A stretch of 40,192 nucleotides of DNA from DAOTVS01 sp034436375 (GTDB taxonomy: Bacteria; Chloroflexota; Anaerolineae; SpSt-313): NCBI GenBank assembly GCA_034436375.1, contig DAOTVS010000217.1, positions 1 to 40,192 of the forward strand, given 5' to 3'. Shown piece after piece: positions 25,170-34,965 of the stretch. The position numbers and the translations under genes were made by a program. Position 1 is the first letter of the stretch; every line of letters begins with the position of its first letter. The notes under the pieces were generated by a model. The model was not told the origin of the DNA and searched no databases. It worked only from the letters and a program-made list of their open reading frames with translations.

Positions 25170-26573
25170 ATGGACGAGAGTCGCATTGCCTTTCACGGCC
25201 CCTTGAGCCAGCTCGTGCACAAGGTCGAGACCGGTGAGATGGTCCCCAAGTTGCAGGCCTCCCACGCCCCTCCCTGCAAATTCTGGACGGCCTTTCAGGT
25301 CATCAACGGCATCCGCCACATGGCCCCTGTCATCCACGGTCCCAAAGGCTGCACCTACTCGGTCGGCGCCAGCTACAAGATGCGCGGCTGCGAATACCGT
25401 GGTGTGCCCCTCGAACCCACCAGTTGCACGGCCCAAAACGAGGCCGATGTGGTCTATGGCGGCGAAGGCAAGCTCTTAGAGGCAGTGAAGGAAGCCCAGC
25501 ACCGCTACAACCCCGAGCTGATCGTGATCCTCTCCTGCTGCTGCTCTGGGATAACAGGCGACGATGTGGAAAAGGTCGCCCAGATGGCGGCGGAGGAGGT
25601 CGAGGCCCGGGTGCTCGCCATCCGCAGCGAGGGTTTCGGCGGCGATTTTCGCAGCGGCTATGAGGATGCCTTCAGAGTCATCATGCAGCTCATGGAGCCC
25701 CGCCGCGAGGTGATGAAGGGCGTCATCAACATCATCGGCGCGCGCGAGGGCCCCACCTACACCGAATGGACGGAGGACCTCGACGAGATCAAGCGCCTGG
25801 TGCACGGCGTCGGCGCCCACATCAACGGCGTCCTCTGCGGCGGCTGCACGGTCGAGGAGATCCGCCGCGCCGCCAACGCCGAGATGAACGCCTCGTGGTG
25901 CTACGACTGGGGCCAGAAACTGGGCGATCTGATGGAGGAGCGCTTCGGCCTGCCCTATGCCCGCACCGGCCAGCCCTACGGCCTCCGCGCCACCGAGGAA
26001 TGGATCCTGGGCATGGCCATCCCCATGGGCCTCGAGAAGCAGGCGCGCGAGTTTATCCGCACCGAGACGGCCGCCGTCGCCCGCGAGACCGGCATTCTGC
26101 GCCGCTGCTTTGAGGGCAAGACGGCGCTCATCGAGATCAGCGATTTCCCGGGCCCCATCCGCGCCCTTTCCATGGCCCGCATGGCCAAGGAGTTTGGCGC
26201 CCACCCGGTCGTCATCAACCTGCACCCCTACACCGTCAAGGAGCGCCTGCCCTCCATCAAGTTCTTCCTGCAGCAGGGTGAGGACCCCGAGGTTATCCTG
26301 ACGCAGGGGCTCTTTGCGCTCGGCACCTTTAACGCCTCGGCGGATACCCAGGGCGATGTGGAGATGATCGCCGCCGATTATGACAACGCCCTCTACCTGG
26401 GCAGCCCCGCTCGCCAGCCGGGCGTGCCCCAGATGAACCTGACGACGCAGACCGGTTACCCGCAGTACGGCTATGTCGGCATCCGCAACATGGCGCGACT
26501 GGTGCAATCGGGCCTTCAGCACGCTGCCCGCCCGCGCTCTCCCCTCTTCCGCAAGGTGCTCTATGGAGACTAA
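25170..26573 (+). CDS. Nitrogenase-like protein, NifD-type alpha subunit
   Basis: The 467-residue protein aligns with NifD/NifE along its length. The cysteines that hold the P-cluster in NifD are all present: C36 (APPCKFW), C61 (IHGPKGCTYS) and C124 (LSCCCSGITGDD). C244 in NASWCYDWGQKLGDLMEERF aligns with Cys275, the FeMo-cofactor ligand. By contrast, the active-site Gln191 and His195 are replaced: the segment EGFGGDFRSGYED puts Arg161 and Glu165 there. The C-terminal His442 segment reads GVPQMNLTTQTGYPQYGY without a His. So a large Fe-S cofactor is plausible but N2 reduction is not expected. The start ATG at 25170 has GGAGG 7 nt upstream. It overlaps the next gene by 11 bp. The product is a reductase component of unknown substrate, possibly like the methylthio-alkane reductase MarD. 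Confidence 0.88.
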   Translation: MDESRIAFHGPLSQLVHKVETGEMVPKLQASHAPPCKFWTAFQVINGIRHMAPVIHGPKGCTYSVGASYKMRGCEYRGVPLEPTSCTAQNEADVVYGGEGKLLEAVKEAQHRYNPELIVILSCCCSGITGDDVEKVAQMAAEEVEARVLAIRSEGFGGDFRSGYEDAFRVIMQLMEPRREVMKGVINIIGAREGPTYTEWTEDLDEIKRLVHGVGAHINGVLCGGCTVEEIRRAANAEMNASWCYDWGQKLGDLMEERFGLPYARTGQPYGLRATEEWILGMAIPMGLEKQAREFIRTETAAVARETGILRRCFEGKTALIEISDFPGPIRALSMARMAKEFGAHPVVINLHPYTVKERLPSIKFFLQQGEDPEVILTQGLFALGTFNASADTQGDVEMIAADYDNALYLGSPARQPGVPQMNLTTQTGYPQYGYVGIRNMARLVQSGLQHAARPRSPLFRKVLYGD

Positions 26574-27921
26574 AACAGACCAGCGCATCGCTCCGCAGCC
26601 GGATAACCAGAGCAAGTGCCACGATCCCTATCTTCGCTGCGCCCTCTACGGCGCCTCGGCAGCCTGCCTGGGCATCACCGGCTGCTGCGTCCTCTCCCAC
26701 TCGCCCCAGGGCTGCTACCAGCTCGTCGAGGCGGCCTTTGGCTGGCAGGATGCGGACTATACCGAAACGCTGACCCTCTGCACCAAGCTCTGCGAGGCCG
26801 AGATCGTGCACGGCGGTGAGGACCTGCTGGCACGCACCATCCGCGAGGCAGCGCAGCTCACCTTCCCGCTCATGTTCGTGGTCACCGCCTGCGGGCCCGA
26901 AATCGTGGGCGACGACATTGTGGCCGTCTGTGAGGAAGTGGCTCCTGAGGTCGATTTCCAGATTGTGCCCGTGCAGTGTGCAGGCTTTCGCGGTGACCAG
27001 AACCAGGGCGCCGATATCGCTTTTGACGCCATTCTCAAGCACCTGGTGCCCCCAGGTCCGGCGCCCAGGGTGCCGCGCTCGCTCGTCCTCGTTGCGCCTC
27101 ACGCCAATGCTAACCCGACCTGGATGGGCGACCTGGCCTGGGTGAAAGAGGTCCTGCAGCGCCTGGGTGCCACGGTCGCCTGCACCCTCACCCACGATAC
27201 GGCGCCCGCGGACCTGGCCCGCATCCCCACTGCCGAAGGGTGCCTGGTGCTCAGCCACGACGCCGGTCAAAAGGCGGCCGACACGCTGAGCCGCGAGTAC
27301 GGCCTCGAGCAGTGGTGCCGGGGGCTGCCGTTGCCGATCGGGTTCGCCAACACCCGCGCCTGGCTCACCGAGCTGGGGCAACGCCTGGGCGCCGAGCAGG
27401 AGGCCGCGCGCCTCATCGCCGCGGGCGAGAAGCAGGTCATCGAGGCCGGCCGGCGCAAGGGGCTGGAACAATCGGCCATGCACCGCGCCCCGACGGCCAT
27501 CGTGGCCGATGCCACCGTCGGCATCCCCCTGGTGCGCATGGTCACCGAGGACCTGGAGATGATTCCCACCCTGGTCTGCCTGCGCTCGGGCCAGGTGGGG
27601 GCGCCGGAGCTGCTGGAGCGCGAGCTTGCAGAACTGGACCTGCAGCCCCGGGTCATCCTCAACGCGGATGTCTTCCAGGTCAAAGCGGCCCTGGCGGAGC
27701 TTCGCCCGCAGATGGTGCTCGGCTCCAACCTCGAGTACCACGCCGTGGCCGAGATGGACATCCCCTACCCCTTCCGCCTGGTGAACCCCATCAACCAGTT
27801 CCGCCTGACCGACCGCGCCTACTGGGGCTACACGGGCATGCTGAACCTGATCGAGTATATGCAAAACGACTGGCTCCAGCGCTGGCGCTCCAAGGGCCGG
27901 CGCTACCATGCGAGGTGGTGA
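26563..27921 (+). CDS. Nitrogenase-like protein, NifK-type beta subunit
   Basis: A 452-residue partner of the preceding NifD-like protein. The three P-cluster cysteine positions of NifK are kept: C26, C51 in SHSPQGCYQ exactly 25 residues later as in NifK, and C110 in VTACGPEIVGDD. AEIVHGGEDLLARTIREA matches the NifK/N segment after the second cysteine. It lacks the long N-terminal extension of Mo-type NifK, as in NifN and the nitrogenase-like groups. It starts at the ATG at 26563 inside the end of the upstream gene (11-bp overlap), with AAGGTG as the ribosome site, which argues for stoichiometric coupled synthesis. A tight alpha2beta2 complex with the upstream product is the natural inference. 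Confidence 0.88.
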   Translation: METKTDQRIAPQPDNQSKCHDPYLRCALYGASAACLGITGCCVLSHSPQGCYQLVEAAFGWQDADYTETLTLCTKLCEAEIVHGGEDLLARTIREAAQLTFPLMFVVTACGPEIVGDDIVAVCEEVAPEVDFQIVPVQCAGFRGDQNQGADIAFDAILKHLVPPGPAPRVPRSLVLVAPHANANPTWMGDLAWVKEVLQRLGATVACTLTHDTAPADLARIPTAEGCLVLSHDAGQKAADTLSREYGLEQWCRGLPLPIGFANTRAWLTELGQRLGAEQEAARLIAAGEKQVIEAGRRKGLEQSAMHRAPTAIVADATVGIPLVRMVTEDLEMIPTLVCLRSGQVGAPELLERELAELDLQPRVILNADVFQVKAALAELRPQMVLGSNLEYHAVAEMDIPYPFRLVNPINQFRLTDRAYWGYTGMLNLIEYMQNDWLQRWRSKGRRYHARW

Positions 27922-27925
27922 ACCC

Positions 27926-28789
27926 ATGCGACAAATCGCCATCTATGGCAAAGGCGGCATCGGCAAGAGCACCGTCTCCTCCAACCTCTCCCTGGCCCTG
28001 CGCGAGCGCGAACTGACGGTGATGCAGGTCGGCTGCGACCCCAAGCGTGACTCGACCCGCTCGCTCACCGGCGGGCGCATGATCCCAACCGTGCTGGAGA
28101 CGCTGCGTGAGCTGCTGCGCCTGGGCCGCGACCAGAGCGCCGTCACCCTCGAGGAGATCGTCTTCCCTGGCAGCCAGGGCGTGCACTGTGTGGAGGCGGG
28201 CGGCCCCGAGCCGGGGGTCGGCTGCGCCGGCCGTGGTGTGCTGACCGCTCTGCAGATTCTCAAGGACCTGAAAGCCTTCGACCACTATGGTGTGGATGTA
28301 GTCATCTATGACATCCTGGGTGATGTGGTCTGCGGCGGCTTTGCCCAGCCCATCCGTGAGGGCTTTGCCCAGGAGATCTACCTCCTCTGCTCCGGCTCGT
28401 TCATGAGCCTCTACGCCGCCAACAATATCGCCAAAGGGGTGCGCCGCCTGGCCCGCCGCGGCGATACGGGCCTGGCCGGCGTTATCTGCAACAGCGCTGG
28501 CGAAGAGGCTTTCGAGCGCGCCGTGCTCTCCGAATTTGCCGAGGCCCTGGGCACGCGGCTCATCCACTTTATCCCGCGCAGCCCGGTCATCCAGGCCGGT
28601 GAGGTAGAGGGGCACACCGTGTTCGAGCATGCCCCCCAATCGCCCGAGGCGGAGGTCTTTCGCGTTCTGGCGCAGCAGGTGATCGATAACAACTCCCGCG
28701 TCATCCCGACGCCCCTGGAGGACGTCGCCGACCTCGAAGCCCTCTACCGCCGTCACCTGGGCCTGCGCAGCACCGCCTCGGTGCTGTAA
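27926..28789 (+). CDS. NifH-like iron protein (nitrogenase reductase family)
   Basis: An ATP-driven [4Fe-4S] electron donor of 287 residues, very close to NifH. The P-loop GKGGIGKST is at residues 8-16. The cluster cysteines are C100 (GVGCAGRG) and C136 (GDVVCGGFA). R103 corresponds to the Arg that is ADP-ribosylated in nitrogenase reductase. VQVGCDPKRDSTR is slightly changed from the NifH VGCDPKADSTR. Homodimer docking on the NifDK-like complex is expected. GAGGTGG lies 7 nt before the ATG at 27926, and the gene begins 4 bp after the NifK-like stop, so it is in the same operon. The sequence alone does not separate true NifH from nitrogenase-like H proteins. Confidence 0.92.
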   Translation: MRQIAIYGKGGIGKSTVSSNLSLALRERELTVMQVGCDPKRDSTRSLTGGRMIPTVLETLRELLRLGRDQSAVTLEEIVFPGSQGVHCVEAGGPEPGVGCAGRGVLTALQILKDLKAFDHYGVDVVIYDILGDVVCGGFAQPIREGFAQEIYLLCSGSFMSLYAANNIAKGVRRLARRGDTGLAGVICNSAGEEAFERAVLSEFAEALGTRLIHFIPRSPVIQAGEVEGHTVFEHAPQSPEAEVFRVLAQQVIDNNSRVIPTPLEDVADLEALYRRHLGLRSTASVL

Positions 28790-28839
28790 GTCTTTGCACA
28801 ATAAGCTGTCCCCTTCCGGTTGGGTTGGGAGGCATCCCT

Positions 28840-29691
28840 ATGTCTACTCTGTCTGCCGGCGAAATCATGCACTGCCACCCCTGCTTCAATGAGCGGGCCC
28901 ACACACAGGTAGGGCGCGTGCACCTGCCCGTAGCGCCGCGCTGCAACATCCGCTGTGCGTTTTGTGAGCGGCGCGTGTGCGCGAACATCACCGTGCAGCA
29001 CCCCGGTTGGGCGCAGAAGCTCATGGCGCCTGCGCAGGCCGTGGACCGGGTGCGGGACCTGGCGCACCAACACCCGCAAGAGCGCTTTGTGGTCGGCGTG
29101 GCCGGGCCGGGCGACCCCCTGGCCAACCCCGGCACCTTTGAGGCGCTGGCCGCGGTGCACGCCGAGTTCCCCCACCTGCTCAAATGCATCAGCACCAACG
29201 GCCTCCTGCTGGAGGAAAAGCTTCCCGACCTGCTGCGGGTAGGCGTCTGCGCCCTCACCGTCACCATGAACGCCCCCGACGGCGCCGTGGGTGAACGCAT
29301 CTACCGCTGGGTGCGCGTTGGCGATACCCTCTACCGTGGCCGCGCCGCCGCCGACCTGCTCATCGCGCGCCAGTGCGCCGGTATCCGCGCCGCCCTCACC
29401 GCCGGGCTCGCCGTCAAGGTCAACACCGTGCTCGTCCCCAGCATCAACGGCCCGCACATCGCCCGCCTGGCCGCCCTGCTGCGCGACCTGGGCGTGCGCC
29501 TGATGAACATCATGCCCCTGATCCCGGCGGGTCTGCTGCACGCGGAGCCTACCCCCACTTGTGAGGAGCTGCGCCGGGCCCGGGCGGAATGCGAGGCCTT
29601 TATCCCCCAGTTCCGCGCCTGCGAGCACTGCAGCGCCGATGTGGTGCGCTTTCCGCGTGGAGGCGAAGAGGGTAAAAGGCGAAGAGGGTAA
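28840..29691 (+). CDS. nifB: NifB-like radical SAM cofactor maturase (without NifX domain)
   Basis: NifB builds the 8Fe-9S-carbide NifB-cofactor from two [4Fe-4S] clusters. The 283-residue protein has the family start HPCFNERAHTQVGRVHLPVA, the SAM cluster motif C35-C39-C42 (CNIRCAFC) and C47. GVAGPGDPLANP, CISTNG (C116), VKVNTVLVPSING and NIMPLIPAG follow, with the C-terminal pair C261/C264 in ACEHCSAD. These include the residues reported as K1/K2 cluster ligands in archaeal NifB, His13 among them. It is the short form without a NifX domain. The ATG at 28840 follows GGGAGG. It closes the D-K-H-B operon. The last eight or so residues (charged, EEGKRRRG-type) are encoded by one arm of the following hairpin. 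Confidence 0.92.
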   Translation: MSTLSAGEIMHCHPCFNERAHTQVGRVHLPVAPRCNIRCAFCERRVCANITVQHPGWAQKLMAPAQAVDRVRDLAHQHPQERFVVGVAGPGDPLANPGTFEALAAVHAEFPHLLKCISTNGLLLEEKLPDLLRVGVCALTVTMNAPDGAVGERIYRWVRVGDTLYRGRAAADLLIARQCAGIRAALTAGLAVKVNTVLVPSINGPHIARLAALLRDLGVRLMNIMPLIPAGLLHAEPTPTCEELRRARAECEAFIPQFRACEHCSADVVRFPRGGEEGKRRRG

Positions 29692-29732
29692 AAGGGGCAC
29701 CCTTCCCCTTTTACCCTCTTCGCCTTTTACCC
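29670..29732. terminator. 28-bp perfect hairpin between convergent nifB-like gene and recD2
   Basis: Arms at 29670-29697 and 29705-29732 are exact complements with a 7-nt loop. The nifB-like stop codon lies inside the left arm. The arms are built of a tandem GAAGAGGGTAAAAGG-type unit, also repeated just outside the stem (29661-29675 and 29733-29746). It probably ends transcription from both sides, though T-runs are only four long. The repeat structure suggests a mobile or slippage origin. Confidence 0.75.
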
Positions 29733-29749
29733 TTTTGTCCTCTTCGTCC

Positions 29750-31975
<2,226 letters not shown>

Positions 31976-32112
31976 GAAACCCCTTCCGATCTAGCCTCGA
32001 TCCTCACATGCCAACCCACTCATGGCAAGTCGCCAAGTAATGGTAGCACGGACGCCACTATCCGACAAGTAGAGCTTTCGTTATGTCCTCTTTTGGCTGG
32101 CGATTTTGGGGT

Positions 32113-32199
32113 CTAAACTGAATCCAGGATGGGAACTGCAGGGTCCTTGGACGACGAGGGCCGCTGGTTTCTGCAGTCCCCACCCTGGATTCGGTTTAG
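32113..32199. repeat. 29-bp imperfect inverted repeat upstream of the TGA-containing gene
   Basis: Arms at 32113-32141 and 32171-32199 match as complements with three differences and are separated by a 29-nt loop. Both arms contain AATCCAGG and an ACTGCAG block. The 313-bp spacer 31976-32288 otherwise shows no gene, and no convincing promoter was seen. The loop length equals that of the fold-back inside the acetyltransferase gene (4401-4493). Confidence 0.85.
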
Positions 32200-32288
32200 C
32201 CTGTGGGTATGAACGATTTGACAGAGTCCCTCTAACGGCTAACATGGCTGCCATAGGTTACCAGGTTTTTCTCTACATAGGGGGAACC

Positions 32289-33320
32289 GTGAGCAAATCA
32301 ACAGAAACCAGGCAACAGGGCGGGGGCCGCAAATGGTGGCTGCTCGCCGCGCCGTGGGCGGCGCTGGTGCTCCTGGTCGCCGCTATGGGTGGGCTCTTGT
32401 GGATCGGCGGGCCATCAGGCCTGTGGACGATTTTGAGCACCGGGCGAGTCTCCGCAGCCGCTTCAGGTCCTCTGGATTTGACGGTAATACACACCAACGA
32501 CACATGGGGCTTTGTCTTCGGCTGTGGCTGAGCAGCCAATCCCGTTGGGGGTGTGGCCCGTCGGGCCACTGTGATCAAACAAACACGCGCCAGCTCCCAA
32601 AACGTGCTCCTGGTCGATGCCGGCAACAGTCTGGCGGTCACGCCGGGCACCAGCAAGGAGCCGCCTGCGGATAACGGCAAGACAAGCGTGGAGATCCTCA
32701 ACCGCCTGCAATACGATGCGGTCTCGATCGGCAGCAAGGACCTCGGCGTAGGGCGCGACGAGCTCGTCAAGCGCATCGGCGAGGCCAAGACATTCACCTT
32801 CCTTTCGGCCAACCTGCAAGATCTCTCGACCGGAAAGCTGCTGGCCAAGCCGTACATCATCAAGAAGATTGGCGGCCACAATGTCGCGATCATCGGCCTT
32901 ACCGCCTCGGTGCCCACAGGCTCGACCGAGTTCTCGCTGGTGCCGCCCGTGGATGCTGTGCGGGATTACGTCAAGAAGGTGCAGTCGCAGGCAGATATCA
33001 TCATTCTGCTCTCCGACGCCGGCATGGATACGAATCAGTCCATTGCCGAACAGGTGCCGGGTATCTCCATCATCATCTCGGGCGGCGACGAGCCGATTGG
33101 CGATCCCAGGCAGACGGCCACCGGGACGCTTATCGTCCAGGCAGACCAGTCCATCCAGGGCGAAGCCGGGCGCAGTATCGGTGTGCTCAAGGCCCAGTTC
33201 GACCCCATGGGGCACCTGACCCAGCATAACTGGCAATCGACCCTGCTCGACAGCAGCATCGCTGACGATCCCGATATGGCTGCCTGGGCCGCGAGCCTGC
33301 CCAAGCAACCAGCACAATAG
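32289..33320 (+). CDS. Membrane-anchored metallophosphatase/5'-nucleotidase-fold protein, probable selenoprotein (in-frame TGA)
   Basis: Read as one frame this encodes 343 residues with a TGA at codon 81 (32529-32531). The part before it has a transmembrane anchor at about residues 18-40, then LDLTVIHTNDTWGFVFGCG. The part after it continues without shift as AANPVGGVARRATVIKQ and NVLLVDAGNS, the normal continuation of a 5'-nucleotidase-like calcineurin fold. Relatives as I recall them carry Cys-Gly-Cys then GGLARR, so the TGA falls where a Cys is expected and is probably selenocysteine. A SECIS-like hairpin follows. Canonical metal ligands are lost: NDTWG instead of NDxHG, DAGNS instead of DAGDS, IGSKD instead of GNHE. 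This suggests a redox or binding role rather than hydrolysis. The GTG at 32289 follows GGGGG. The alternative is a nonsense mutation. Confidence 0.75.
32529..32569 (+). promoter_or_regulatory. UGA codon with bacterial SECIS-like hairpin
   Basis: The TGA at 32529-32531 is followed by GTGGCCC-GTC-GGGCCAC (32553-32569), a 7-bp perfect stem with a 3-nt loop that begins with G. The loop starts 28 nt after the UGA. Known bacterial SECIS elements have a short stem, a G in the first two loop positions and roughly this spacing, so the geometry fits. The hairpin is also coding sequence (GVARRAT). SelB and the Sec tRNA are not in the window. Confidence 0.65.
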
Positions 33321-33331
33321 CCATCGTGACA

Positions 33332-33377
33332 AAGGCCCTCTCGGTTTCGGGGTAGTTCCCGAAACCGAGAGGGCCTT
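33332..33377. terminator. 20-bp perfect hairpin terminator between convergent genes
   Basis: AAGGCCCTCTCGGTTTCGGG and its exact complement pair around a 6-nt loop (GTAGTT). The stem lies 11 bp after the stop at 33320 and 9 bp after the yjbQ stop on the other strand. A short T-rich stretch, GTCTT, follows on the plus strand. It probably serves both genes. Confidence 0.85.
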
Positions 33378-33386
33378 GTCTTCCAG

Positions 33387-33806
33387 TCAGTCTCCGATGA
33401 TTTTCACCAGCACCCTTTTGCGCCGCCCCCCGTCAAACTCGCCGTAAAAGATCTGCTCCCAGGGGCCAAAATCCAGGCGGCCATTGGTCACGGCGACTAC
33501 TACCTCGCGCCCCATCACCTGTCGCTTCAGGTGCGCATCGCCATTATCCTCACCTGTACGGTTGTGCCGGTAGCGGCTCAGGGGCTCGTGTGGAGCCAGC
33601 GCCTCCAGCCATTCCTCATAGTCCTGATGCAGGCCCGGCTCATCATCATTGATGAATACCGACGCCGTGATGTGCATGGCATTCACCAACGCCAGGCCCT
33701 CATGAATGCCGCTCTCGCGCAGGCACTCCTCGACCTGCCGAGTGATGTTGACAAAGGCGCGGCGTGTCGGGATGTTGAACCACAACTCTTTGCGGTAACT
33801 CTTCAT
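33387..33806 (-). CDS. yjbQ: YjbQ/UPF0047 family protein (secondary thiamine-phosphate synthase-like)
   Basis: The 139-residue protein is a full-length UPF0047 member. It has INITRQVEECLRESG-like helical start, the conserved GLALVNAMHITASVFINDDE with its metal-site His, HEPLSRYRHNRTGEDNGDAH with the conserved Asn-Asp-His cluster, and VAVTNGRLDFGPWEQIFYGE at the end. Some members can replace thiamine-phosphate synthase; the natural role is unclear. The ATG at 33806 has GGAGG upstream; an in-frame start 15 bp earlier would include that site. It is monocistronic and convergent with the TGA-containing gene. Confidence 0.94.
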   Translation of the reverse strand: MKSYRKELWFNIPTRRAFVNITRQVEECLRESGIHEGLALVNAMHITASVFINDDEPGLHQDYEEWLEALAPHEPLSRYRHNRTGEDNGDAHLKRQVMGREVVVAVTNGRLDFGPWEQIFYGEFDGGRRKRVLVKIIGD

Positions 33807-33965
33807 ATTCACCCTCCTCAACCGGCCGGCTGCCTTGCCGGGCTAAAAGCCCCGCAGCCACCGGCCCTACATCCCCGCATGGATTGGCATGCGTCTTGCT
33901 CCGAACAGGATACGCCCCGGAATCAGAGGATTTGCTATTCAGAGGGTGCCACAAGGAGCAAGGGA

Positions 33966-34592
33966 ATGGAGCAAAAAGCAGACTATGCGCGCGTGCGCGT
34001 GTTACACACATCGCCGGATACGCCGGCTGTCGACATTTACATCGACGGCGCCAAGGCCATCGGCCAACTGACCTACGGCCAGGTTTCGGATTACATCACC
34101 CTCTCGGCTGACCGCCACCAACTCGGCGTATTCCCCGTCGGCATGAGCGCTCCCGGTGATGCATTCATGGTCGCCCACCTGCAAAAGCTGAGGCCCGAGG
34201 ACTTGACGCTCGCCATCGTGGGTGTGCGCAAGGACCTGCAGGTGGCCACGCTGGAAGATAGTGTCCCTCAACCCGGCCCCGGGCAGGCCAAAATGCGCGT
34301 TTTCCACGCCTCGCCCGACGCGCCGGCCCTGGCAGTCGATACCAGCGCGGCCCCGCACCTCTTCCCCCTGGTTTCCTTCACCGAGGTGACGGATTATAAG
34401 GACGTCCCGGCGCGCACCATCGACATGCGGCTCCGCCGCAGCTCCAGCTACACCGAGGTGCTGCTCACCCTCAGCGACTATACTCTGGTGGCAGATCGTG
34501 AGTATACCTTTGTGGTGCTCGGGCTGGTCGATGGGCAGCCGCACCTGACCCTGATGCCGCTCGTGCGGGAGGTCATCCGCTGCCCCACATAG
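33966..34592 (+). CDS. DUF4397 domain-containing protein
   Basis: The 208-residue protein has two related halves. The first begins ARVRVLHTSPDTPAVDIYID, with LGVFPVG later. The second begins AKMRVFHASPDAPALAVDTS. This RxxHxSPDxPxxD pattern is the DUF4397 hallmark. Family members are often secreted or surface proteins, but no signal peptide is visible here, so it is probably cytoplasmic or the start is internal. The function is unknown. The ATG at 33966 follows AAGGAG with a 7-nt spacer. It is convergent with the FmdB-type gene, whose stop lies one base away. Confidence 0.85.
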   Translation: MEQKADYARVRVLHTSPDTPAVDIYIDGAKAIGQLTYGQVSDYITLSADRHQLGVFPVGMSAPGDAFMVAHLQKLRPEDLTLAIVGVRKDLQVATLEDSVPQPGPGQAKMRVFHASPDAPALAVDTSAAPHLFPLVSFTEVTDYKDVPARTIDMRLRRSSSYTEVLLTLSDYTLVADREYTFVVLGLVDGQPHLTLMPLVREVIRCPT

Positions 34593-34593
34593 T

Positions 34594-34863
34594 TTAGCTT
34601 TCCAGTGACTGCCCGCGGCTCTTGAGCGTTTGCTCAAGCTCTTTGCGGCCAAAGACCTCCCGGCGCGGGGGCGGCGCCTCGTCCTCGGCAACGTCGGCGC
34701 TGCCCTCTTCAGTGGAGTGAATGGCCGGCACAGAGAGCAACCGCCGCACATCGGTGCTCTGGCAGGCCGGGCAGGCGATTTCCGCCGGCACGCGGCTGAT
34801 CGAGGCAAACCAGCGATCAAAACGCTCACCACAGGCTGTGCAACAGTATTCGTAGACAGGCAT
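34594..34863 (-). CDS. FmdB-family zinc ribbon protein
   Basis: A small protein of 89 residues. The first 45 form a zinc ribbon: MPVYEYCCTACGERFDRW with C8/C11 and IACPACQS with the second CxxC pair. The start MPVYEYxCxxCG is typical of the FmdB putative regulatory family, first seen next to formamidase genes. The rest is an acidic then basic tail without recognisable domain. The function in the family is not settled; some members are thought to bind nucleic acid. The GGGAGGG upstream of the ATG is rather distant (about 15 nt). Confidence 0.85.
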   Translation of the reverse strand: MPVYEYCCTACGERFDRWFASISRVPAEIACPACQSTDVRRLLSVPAIHSTEEGSADVAEDEAPPPRREVFGRKELEQTLKSRGQSLES

Positions 34864-34965
34864 AGGCTCTACCAGGTCCCTCCCTGAGGGGTCGATTATA
34901 CACCACGATTATCATAAAGCAAGATGTCCCGCGAGTCAACAGCCGGCAACCGGCAATAGCCAGCA

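Noticed and set aside
25170..28789. Protochlorophyllide/chlorophyllide reductase or CfbCD (F430 biosynthesis)
   Set aside because: CfbD is a single subunit, and none of these systems needs NifB. This operon has two distinct subunits and its own NifB.
25170..29691. Canonical N2-fixing nitrogenase (NifHDKB)
   Set aside because: The Gln191, His195 and His442 equivalents are not found in the NifD-like protein, and NifEN is absent from the window.
32106..33320. Two separate small genes at 32106-32531 and 32553-33320
   Set aside because: They are in the same frame, the second lacks its own ribosome site, and together they form one conserved protein across the TGA.
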